From Gnomoniopsis sp. IMI 355080 (Eukaryota; Ascomycota; Sordariomycetes; Diaporthales; Gnomoniaceae), in assembly GCA_027946555.1 (NCBI GenBank), contig JAPEVC010000075.1:1-64000 (forward strand): a stretch of 64,000 nucleotides of DNA. The letters are read 5' to 3'. Of this stretch, positions 56,072-64,000 are shown piece after piece; the first letter of the stretch is position 1; each line of letters begins with the position of its first letter. The position numbers and the translations under genes were made by a program. The notes under the pieces are model-generated. The model saw only the letters and a program-made list of their open reading frames with translations. It did not search any database and had not been told where the DNA came from.

Positions 56072-58020
56072 GGTAAATTGTGTAACACAGAACCTCTGAA
56101 AGAATGTAAAGGTCAGGGGTGAGCTGGGCTCTGAGCTATAAGGTTGTACTACTTGGGTAGTCTGTGAACTGCGAGTAGCACTCCATATATACTAGCCTGC
56201 GTCATTATCATTATCTGCATAATTTTTTCCACGGAGGAATTTAAGAGCCCCTTTGAGGAAGGCTATTGATTTATTTTGACCTTGATTGTTTCAAATTACC
56301 ACAGTAAAGGGCTTAGGTTGCTTTCGGAATATTTATCGACGTTGCAATTCCCTTTGCGGCATGGCCCGCCAGCCACGTGAAGCCCCAAATTTGCCAATCC
56401 TGCAATCTTCCTGTCTTCACTACTACCCCTGATCGGTCATCGGGCACTCCAGTCTTGGCAGCATAAACTCAATGCACGGACAATGCGCAAGAACACTTTT
56501 TGTTCTTGTACCAAAAATGGGGGTGTTATGAAGGAGCTAATACCTATTGGCGGTCTTTAATCTCTTCAACCCGTGCAGACCTTGTTCCTATGCTTCCCAG
56601 TGATGCGACCTTGTGCACAGTAGACCTCGGGAGCCCGAGTTCCGATGAAGATGGCAAGGCCAAATACAGTCGAACCCCTTACGTGGATGGGGAGAAAGGC
56701 CGTTGTGAATTTCCAAGTGTCTAGGCGAGGGGATGATGATGGAAGCGAAAGTGTGCGAACCCAGGGGACGTGACTGAAGAATCGGACGTGTCGGATTCTG
56801 GTCTGGGTGGCCGGTGGGCCGCCGCATACGCTGTCAGTATTGCGCATTCTCAACAGTATCTCACAGTATTTGATCATTGGTGCAATCAATTCCTGACAAC
56901 TCGCCAGTGTCTCGACTTGGTGCAGCTTCTGTCCAGCACGCTCTGGCCCTGAGCTTATGGTACGGTGGAGTCAGATGTAGCTCTGTACGCAGCCGGCGTT
57001 CACAAATCCTCAAAAAGATCTGCAATCTGCTCGGACTTCTGAATTCTGGAGCGAGAGGAGCCGTATACTAAAGCTTCGATCCACCAATCGGAATGTCTAT
57101 GCACAACGAGTAACTAAGGAGGTACCTATTTTGGGAGGAGTAACTACGAGCTATAGCCGAATTCAACCACATTTGCTATCCTATTAGTCTCATTCGAGAG
57201 GGAAATGATAGGTGGGCAAAACTCAATGTTCATGTTGGCTTGGCATCGCTTGAGTGAATGATACACCGTACGGAGTCCCAATGATTGACTTACACATGGT
57301 TGCCGTTCAGCGGGGCCTCTATCGTTGCTATTTCTTCCCTTAGCCAGACTTGAAAATCAGGGCAAGTATCTAACAGAAGTACCTAGGTACAGATAATATC
57401 AGCATCTGAATATTTATATCGTTGCCGGCAGTGAGAAGACATTGCTAGAATATTTCGTCGATCAAGACCCTTTTTGCCATCTTTGCTTTCCTTTACCACG
57501 ATAGGCAGGGTCAGGTGAAAAATGGGATAGCTCGCTTTCATGGACACCGACTACACTCACGGAAGAAGTCATACACCCGTGGATCCATGTTGATGTATTT
57601 CATGAATCAATGCATTTTTCTCGTATTCGAGCAACCTTGGAAATGCTGCGTGTGATTGCTGCCTTGTGACGGCACTGACGGCCCTTGCCGGGTCGCCTAC
57701 TCTCACAATTTTGTTTGCTAGAGGGGGAACAAATTATCTGTACGTTTTCCTTTGGAACAACGTGGTGAGGCTGGTATTTTCAGTTGTATTGCATTAGCAT
57801 TTTCGTAAATAGTAGTGTAAAGCTGAGGTTGTTCGCTTGAATCCTATCCGTTTTTTGTAGGGTGAACTTCCCCGGAGCTCGGAGTAGCCGGGAGCTCCGG
57901 AACTCAGCGCCAGGGGACTGAGGACGTCATGCCTTGACTCTGCCAACCTCAAGAGTCGAAACCGTCTTCGAAGTCCGTTCTTGCTTAAATGGAGCAGAGA
58001 CCACTCAAAATCATACGAGG
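56072..58020. other. Divergent intergenic region
   Basis: The region lies between the divergently transcribed pectin lyase and HNH genes and must contain both promoters. A TATA-like TATATATAC lies near 56186-56194, on the pectin lyase side. A GTACCTAGGTAC palindrome lies at 57379-57390. No gene was supported. Confidence 0.5.
57379..57390. repeat. 12-bp perfect palindrome GTACCTAGGTAC
   Basis: Another copy of the recurring TACCTAGGTA palindrome. Confidence 0.9.
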
Positions 58021-58833
58021 ATGACGCACCAGCCAGAGCTGGGAAAGACTGAAAATTACAATCAATTCCAAGACGCATTCTCAAGCACCCTAATCGACAA
58101 GTTGTCAAAGCCGGAAAGACTGCTCAAGTCCAGGAAGAAAACCAAACACACCAGCTCTGGCAAACTCCCAAACGGCGCCGCTGATGTGGAACCATCCAGG
58201 GACGCTGAGGAGTTGGCCGATTTCACAGATTACATTGCCTCACTCACTTTTGACAGCTTACCTCTTGAGCTACAGACCATCACGCACAAGAGCTGGGCGG
58301 ACAACCCCCCAATCCAAGAAAAGTATAGCCTGCCTTTAACGAGCGCCGATATCCGCGAACATATCGTCGACAATCTAGACGCCACCGTTTCCGAGTCGTT
58401 GACCACGTACGGAATCATCACGCCGCCAGCCGAGGACGTCACCACGCTTCTCGCGCCCGTGCTGACCTCCTACCTCGCGGCCATCACCACCCCACCACCA
58501 GCACCACCAGCTCCCGCCGGGGCATCATCGACCACAACAGCCCGTGGCAAGACCTTTGAATGCGAGATTTGTGAGCGCGACTGGGTGCCTCTGACGTATC
58601 ACCATCTCATTCCCCGATTCGTCCACGCCAAAGCAATCAAGCGAGGCTGGCACCGGGGGGAGGACCTGCAGAACGTGGCTTGGCTTTGTCGGGCGTGCCA
58701 TTCATTCGTCCATCGCTTTGCGGGACACGAGGCGCTTGCGCGGGAATATTTCACGGTGGAGAGATTGCTGGAGCAAGAGGAGATCAGGGACTTTGCGAGA
58801 TGGGTAAGCAGAGTGAGGTGGAAAGCCCGTTAA
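58021..58833 (+). CDS. HNH nuclease-domain protein
   Basis: This is a single-exon gene of 270 residues from the ATG at 58021; the frame is open to an ATG at 57934, but the upstream part lacks conserved character. The N-terminal 170 residues are hydrophilic with no known domain, ending in a Pro/Ala-rich linker (TTPPPAPPAPAGASS). The C-terminal HNH fold reads CEICERDWVPLTYHHLIPRF, then EDLQNVAWLCRACHSFVHRF. It contains the CxxC pairs that would bind zinc, the tandem His of the first H position, a central Asn and the final CH...H. HNH domains cleave or nick nucleic acids. Similar single-copy proteins exist in many ascomycetes without known function; no toxin, phage or intron context is present here. 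Confidence 0.85.
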   Translation: MTHQPELGKTENYNQFQDAFSSTLIDKLSKPERLLKSRKKTKHTSSGKLPNGAADVEPSRDAEELADFTDYIASLTFDSLPLELQTITHKSWADNPPIQEKYSLPLTSADIREHIVDNLDATVSESLTTYGIITPPAEDVTTLLAPVLTSYLAAITTPPPAPPAPAGASSTTTARGKTFECEICERDWVPLTYHHLIPRFVHAKAIKRGWHRGEDLQNVAWLCRACHSFVHRFAGHEALAREYFTVERLLEQEEIRDFARWVSRVRWKAR

Positions 58834-59493
58834 AGGGGTGCGGTTCATGATAAAAATAACATCAGAGATTCCTTGTCGGGTTTTAGTCTCCAGTCTTTTG
58901 TGTCTGTCCTTACGCTTAATCAAACCACGATGCTTCTGTGCTTGCGTGACTCGTGGTCGATGAGTTCTCAAATGGCTACAAGTAGATCGTGGGAGGGAGC
59001 CGGAAGCCGCAGATCCAAGGAGATGTATCGACTATGTTTGTGACTTAATACCTTTCAGTAATGCCTTAGAGGCCTCTCTATATAATGTTCCCTTATTACG
59101 AGATACAAGGCTGTTCTACCTCCAAACCTAGCATGACCGAGGTCCTAAACGGTTGACTTTTGGGGTTCGGAACGGGAAGTATATATCACATCGTCCTACC
59201 TGACAGCTACAACTAAATACGACTCTCAAATCTCGACTTGATAGTTGTCATGACGATGTCTTTCTTTCTAATTTTGCCAAGTCAGCGTCACTCCAGTCAC
59301 CACTCCCATTATCTTCACAGCTGACCCACGCCTCACGACCCCCGAGCCTGCGTCACGTATGCAGATGGCAGGAATGAACATATTGATGTTGTCTTGCGTT
59401 TATTTATAGTTTCGACTTCGATAATTTTTGCTTAGGTTTTCTAACAACATGTGAGTCTTCTGTGGACACCAGGCCCCGATTAGCTGGACTTAA
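58834..59493. other. Convergent intergenic region
   Basis: The region holds the 3' ends of the HNH gene and the aldo-keto reductase gene. No gene or repeat was seen. Confidence 0.55.
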
Positions 59494-60625
59494 TCACCTC
59501 TCCCGGCCGAAAGTGGGACTTGGCTTCGGCGTGTTGTCCAGCACACCCTCAATCTCCTCCATAACCTCGGGAGTCAGCTTGTCCAAGAGCTTGAGTGCCT
59601 TGCAGTTGTCATGGATCTGCTCAATCTTGGTTGCACCCAGAATGACCGTGGACACGTTCTGGTTCTTGGCGGCCCATGCCAGAGCCAGGTGGGTCGCGGT
59701 TCCTCCCAGCTTCTCGGCAATCTTGGTCAACTTGCGCACCTTCTCGATCTTGGCCTTGCCCTCCTCTGAGCCGAGAGTCTTGGAAGCGTCTCCGAAAAAG
59801 TCCTTGTTGGTGGCGAAACGTGAGTCCTCGGGGATGCCGTCGTTGTACTTGCCGGTCAGAATACCGCTGGCCAGAGGGCTCCAGATGGTAGTACCGTAGC
59901 CCAGCTGGTCGAACAAGGGCTTGAACTCGACCTCAAAGCGCTCACGGTGGAAGGCATTGTACTGCGGCTGCTCCGCCACGGGCGCAATCAGATTGTGCTT
60001 CTCGGCGAGGCGTGTAGCCTCCATGATCTGGGTGGCAGACCACTCGCTAGTTCCCCAGTAGTAGGCGAGGTTCTGGTTGCGGATGGCCTGTGTGAAGCCC
60101 TCGACAATCTCGAGCATGGGCGTACCAACGTCGGGACGGTGAGCAAAAACCACGTCGACGTATGGGGTCTGCAGACGGGCCAAGCTCGACTTGAGGCCCT
60201 CAATGACGTGCTTGCGGGACAGGCCGCGGGTGTTGGGCTCCTTGCGACCAGTGCCGAAGAAGACCTTGGTGATGAGCACGTACTCGTCACGAGGCCAGTC
60301 GAGCTCCTTCAAGGCATTGCCCATCTCAACCTCACAAGCTCCATTTGCATAGACCTCAGCGGTGTCAAAGGTTTGCTATGAGGGAACGCGAGTCAGTTGG
60401 TTGACGCTAAGAGCTGTCACTGGTATGTTAGGTATACAGGTTACTCACGATGCCATTATCCCAAGCAGCCTGGAGGATGTCCTTCACGATGGAGCCCTTT
60501 TGAGTTTTGCCATAGGTGAGCCAGCCACCCAGGGAGAAGACAGAGACCTTGAGACCAGTGTTACCCAAGTAGCGGAACTGCATGTCCTTGGGCTCGTAAG
60601 CAGTGCGGACTGTTGGTTGAGCCAT
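59494..60625 (-). CDS. Aldo-keto reductase, potassium-channel beta-subunit type
   Basis: The model is complement(join(59494..60375,60449..60625)), 352 residues, donor GTGAGT and acceptor CATAG, phase 0. The (beta/alpha)8 family motifs are MQFRYLGNTGLKVSVFSLGG, QTFDTAEVYANGACEVEMG, LITKVFFG, GLSRKHVIEGLKSSLARLQ and ATHLALAWAAKNQNVSTVIL. The catalytic tetrad is visible as Asp63, Tyr68, Lys96 and His138. Overall similarity is to the AKR6/Kv-beta-type reductases that are single-copy in most Pezizomycotina (often annotated as voltage-gated potassium channel beta subunit). They reduce aldehydes with NADPH in the cytosol. A small 73-nt intron lies directly before the FDTAEVY motif. Confidence 0.93.
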
Positions 60626-62121
60626 GGCTGCCAGGGTTTTGATGGTTGAGATAGCTGCGAGAGACGAAGTTCTGGAAAATGGTAATGAAGTTCTCGGTAA
60701 GAGTCGTGCTGTTAGCTGTTGAGAAATTGGCGCTCTGGAGGTTGCCAGACAACAAGCGGGAGGGGTAGCTCGGAAAACAGATATCCCAGGCAAACTCAAT
60801 GACGGCATTACAAATCAGAGGGGGGGTCGACGTCGTGCCCCGGCAAGTGCACACAGTGTGATCTTCGCCGAAATCTGATGGTCGTGAAGCCGAGGTTTCA
60901 AAATCCCGTACTGTGTAGTTCGGTGGGGTGTCGGCTCTATGGCTCTATAGATCTATACAAAAAGAAGAAAAGGATCGGGAGAATCCACATCTTGCGACCG
61001 CACTTTACATAGTACAAGTTTCTGCGGGCTGAATCAATGACAGATCGAGCACCACAGGCCCAAGTCGCCACCTGCCTGGGCAAGGTCTACATACGTTGCA
61101 TTGCGTAGATCGATGTTAAGGTTTTATACCGTGCTTGCTGCGATGACACTAACACTTACAACATTGTTGTGGGGCACGAGTCGACCAATTTCCATCTAAA
61201 TCCGCAGAGGCCCAACACCTAATGCTTGGAATGGAGAGTTGATTTGGCTTTTGACCCTGGTTGCGACCTAACTCGGCTTGAGAAATATCTCGGTAGGGTT
61301 TTCACAAGTCAGAAATGCCCAAAGTTTGTATTGAAACTTGATCTGCGGTGTCAACCAGCGTCCCGAACGCCCCCGGCGATCACTAAGAACGACGGACGAC
61401 AAAGACGAATGCGAGTATATTCAACAGGGGGCGTTAACGACTGTGTATTTCAAGGTACGTTATCGACATTTCGACCTGAGGGGGAAAAATAAAAATACCA
61501 AGAAAAGAACCTCGTCCGAATTGTCTTTGGGTATATTATACAGTGGTTTCTTTGCATCCACCTTTCACAACTTGCGGCATAAATAATTGACTAGGTGACA
61601 CCGAAGTACACCGGAGACTCGACACATGAGGCAACTCTGTACTACTCGAAATGCTTCGATGCAGAGTCATATGAGATGTATGCAACATCTGCATATGCAG
61701 GGCAAGCAGCTGGGATGATACAGGGCTCCTTAAAAAATCGTTCGACCGCTGTCTAAGTCGAGGTTCGTGCAGACGAGAACCCCTGTTGTTTGAACGCTCA
61801 TTGCTTACAGGATGACTACATGTCCTGTAATGAGGCTCCATAACCAGGCGTTCGGGTGCTTACGGCCACGCGGCTGAGTGGCACAGCATGAACCCCGCGC
61901 AAATGTGGCCTTTGTATCACAATACAGATCGCCTGCGGGAATAGGTATTCCTCATATAGAATCGCGGCCGTCAGGTGATCCAGCTCACGTTGTTGCCTAA
62001 ATTGCTGGCCCTCTTTCAAAGTTCAATAAGCAGAGCCATCATCTCCAATCATCACCACCTTGTCAAGGGCAGTGCAACATCCGACACACTAGCACCGACG
62101 GAAAAGCTAGCAAGAGGCAAG
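60626..62121. other. Divergent intergenic region
   Basis: This contains the promoters of the aldo-keto reductase (-) and the alpha/beta hydrolase (+). Short frames have no recognisable domains. Nothing else was seen. Confidence 0.5.
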
Positions 62122-63102
62122 ATGGATCAACTCACCAAAAAGACTGTCAAGACCAAGCGGGGGTTCACATACACATACTACGTGTCTCCAGCAAAGGAAA
62201 GCAAGCCAACACTCCTTCTTCAACATGGATTCCCCGACTCAGCTGCAGAATGGGAGGATCTCATCAACTCGCACCTAAAACCAGCTGACTACGGCGTTAT
62301 CGCTATTGATCAACTCGGCTACGCTGGGACATCCAAGCCCACCGACCCTGTCGATTACAAGATGAGCGGAATCGTCAACGACTTGGTCGACATCCTCGAC
62401 AACGAAGGGGTCGACAAGGTCATTTCGCTAGGCCACGACTGGGGCTCTCGCTCTGCGCAGATGCTCTACAATCTGCACCCAGAGCGGGTCGCAGGGCTCG
62501 TGCTGGTGAATACTGGATACACTGGCATAAACAACACGCCTTTTGACCTCGATGGGATGATCGCGATGGCAGAGAGAGTCTTTGGGAATGGAATAGGATG
62601 GTACTGGAAGTTCTTCACTGCCGAAGACGGGCCGACGCTTCTGACGGAGAATGCAGATGTCGTTTTTGACGCTCTTCATTCGCCGGACGCCTGGCTGGAG
62701 ATCTTTTGCTCCGATGGGGGGCTTAGGAAGCTCATCGAGGCCAGAGGCGAGGGGTTCGACCTCAAACGCAGACCCTACGCGACCGACGAGATGAAGAAAA
62801 CCTTTGTGGAACGCATGAGGAAAGATGGGTTTGAAGGGCCGACGTGTTGGTACAAAAGCTTCGTGCTCGGCCTCCAGGATGGTGAGGGCAACCCCGATAA
62901 CAACATTTGCCACGTGCCGACCCTATATGTTGGGTACGAGGACGATGTTGTGGCAAGGAAGGACTTCATTCAGCCCGTCATGCAGGCGGGGCTCCTCCCA
63001 CACTTTACCAATATCACTTTGGATGGTGCACATTGGGGGATTCTTGATGACCCAAAGACGTTTGGGAGGGCGGTTACGACTTGGATACATAAGGTATACT
63101 GA
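62122..63102 (+). CDS. Epoxide hydrolase-like alpha/beta hydrolase
   Basis: This single-exon gene of 326 residues starts at the ATG at 62122; the frame is open upstream but the added sequence is not conserved-looking. Motifs are the oxyanion LLLQHGFPDSAAEW at 31-44, IAIDQLGYAGTSKP, the nucleophile elbow SLGHDWGSRSAQ with Asp106, and LVLVNTGYTG. In the lid region, CWYKSFVLG carries the candidate ring-opening Tyr. Asp274 or Asp275 of GYEDDVV is the acid, and His304 of GAHWGILDDP is the base. The nucleophile being Asp in GHDWG, plus HGFPD, marks the soluble epoxide hydrolase/haloalkane dehalogenase branch. It should hydrate epoxides to diols in the cytosol. There is no signal peptide. The substrate is unknown. 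Confidence 0.9.
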   Translation: MDQLTKKTVKTKRGFTYTYYVSPAKESKPTLLLQHGFPDSAAEWEDLINSHLKPADYGVIAIDQLGYAGTSKPTDPVDYKMSGIVNDLVDILDNEGVDKVISLGHDWGSRSAQMLYNLHPERVAGLVLVNTGYTGINNTPFDLDGMIAMAERVFGNGIGWYWKFFTAEDGPTLLTENADVVFDALHSPDAWLEIFCSDGGLRKLIEARGEGFDLKRRPYATDEMKKTFVERMRKDGFEGPTCWYKSFVLGLQDGEGNPDNNICHVPTLYVGYEDDVVARKDFIQPVMQAGLLPHFTNITLDGAHWGILDDPKTFGRAVTTWIHKVY

Positions 63103-63311
63103 CGGCCAGGGATCATTGCTGGGTGACACGCTCTAGCTGGCGAAATTCCACCTGCTCTGAACGCCTTGTCCGTTCTACGAGAGGTTTACCAAACCAATCT
63201 TAAGCAGTCCTACAATGACACACTTCCCTGGTTCTCTGCATTTGCGATGAATTCTCCGTGTCCTAATGTTGTTCAGGCATAGACCAAGATTCCTATAGCC
63301 AGGACCACAAT

Positions 63312-63323
63312 TTACCTAGGTAA
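63312..63323. repeat. 12-bp perfect palindrome TTACCTAGGTAA
   Basis: A second exact copy of the 12-mer seen at 50522-50533, about 210 bases after the hydrolase stop codon. Confidence 0.9.
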
Positions 63324-63489
63324 GGTACGGTTGCAAGAGGAGAACTCTGTCGGCGATGACCTACTCCAGGTTATTGGTACGTCGTATTGAATGGGTGATG
63401 TTGTTTCCGCATGGTGCTTAGCTAAGTTTTCATAATGTGTTTCAGTGGCGTGGGATGAGAAGGATACTGTTAAGTTAAAATCTGTATGC

Positions 63490-63507
63490 TTTTTTTTTTA
63501 AAAAAAA
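63490..63507. repeat. T10A8 homopolymer pair
   Basis: Ten T followed by eight A form a near-perfect inverted repeat. It could act as a nucleosome-depleted or transcription-end element, or be simple slippage DNA. Confidence 0.85.
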
Positions 63508-64000
63508 GGCCTTTTCCTTGATCCTCAACATGCTTCCTGATTCTGAAAGATACGTGAAGCATGCATAGGAATTTGGCAGCTGGTAATGACGGCATGTTCT
63601 TGTTTTTTCAAGCCTGAAGTCATAAATAATTGGATCGATGACGTTCCTACCAAAAAATATGAGGGCCAACAGACGCTTTTTGCAGGAAAAGTGGAAGAAT
63701 TTCGACGCCTACTCTGCACTACTCCGTCGGCTGTGCTTCAAGCCAAAGAATTGAGAGTTTGAAAAGTCCATCAGAAATGGGATTGAGGGCTTTGATGTTT
63801 TTGCAAATGATGCCACCTCGCGCTTTCGGGCCTTGGCATAACAAGCGAATTGCACAAACTTTCGGCCCACACTATAGGTTGGAGCGGTAGGGGATTACCT
63901 GGTACAGTACACTGTAAATTCGGAGCATCCGCAGACCTTGCAACACATCCTCGCATCGGGCCGCTCGCGGCTCGGGACATTCGTCGCTGGGCGGTAGAAG

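Larger units (their letters stand above)
63103..64000. other. Terminal intergenic region
   Basis: This contains the 3' region of the hydrolase gene, a TTACCTAGGTAA palindrome and a T10A8 tract. Frames near 63475-63980 have no recognisable domain. The window ends without another supported gene. Confidence 0.5.

Noticed and set aside
58021..58833. HNH protein as homing endonuclease or bacterial-type defence gene
   Set aside because: No intron, intein, phage or partner gene is present; the protein resembles ordinary fungal HNH-domain proteins.

Overview
This window is nuclear DNA of a filamentous ascomycete (Pezizomycotina, most likely Sordariomycetes). The evidence is short GT-AG introns of about 45-155 nt, gene families typical of these fungi (UstYa-like, Egh16-like, CorA-like GMN proteins, rhodopsin-like membrane proteins, secreted CAZymes) and a stray fragment of the 18S rRNA 3' end ending in GGTCTCC, the form I associate with Sordariomycetes. 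Genes are single transcription units on both strands, separated by long AT-richer intergenic regions with decayed gene and transposon pieces. No operon, phage, CRISPR array, rRNA operon or convincing tRNA was found. All gene models come from reading the sequence; splice sites were chosen so that GT-AG boundaries and phase agree.

Layout. 0-6 kb: the 3' end of a SAGA subunit Spt8-like WD40 gene, then a large NFX1-type zinc finger/UPF1-like helicase (ZNFX1-like) on the minus strand. 6-10.5 kb: gene-poor and decayed, with the 18S relic, a protein kinase pseudogene and another truncated fragment. 10.5-21.4 kb: a secreted carboxylesterase (+), an F-box-like protein (-), a ten-exon CorA-like transporter-type protein (-) and a UstYa-like oxidase (-). 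23-29.2 kb: a single-pass cell-surface protein (+), an atypical protein kinase (+) and a secreted eqolisin-like protein (+). 29.6-36.8 kb, all minus: a 3-hydroxyacyl-CoA/L-carnitine dehydrogenase-like enzyme, a membrane-anchored GH17 glucanase (btgC type) and a secreted bicupin oxalate decarboxylase. 38-42.8 kb: a small unknown two-exon gene and a GH3 beta-xylosidase. 43-54.5 kb: a transposon-like relic, a four-TM protein, an Egh16-like secreted protein, a small hydrophilic conserved protein and a rhodopsin-like membrane protein. 54.9-63.1 kb: a pectin lyase (-), an HNH-nuclease-domain protein (+), an aldo-keto reductase (-) and an epoxide-hydrolase-like alpha/beta hydrolase (+).

The secreted set (pectin lyase, beta-xylosidase, oxalate decarboxylase, carboxylesterase, eqolisin-like protein, Egh16-like protein) fits a plant-associated or plant-degrading fungus. 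These genes do not form a metabolic gene cluster. The most unusual features are a perfect TACCTAGGTA palindrome recurring in intergenic DNA, a predicted 9-nt microexon, stop-free introns of length 3n inside long ORFs, the 18S relic, an orphan UstYa gene, and protein-like sequence in another frame just downstream of the rhodopsin-like gene. I found no clearly new multi-gene system.
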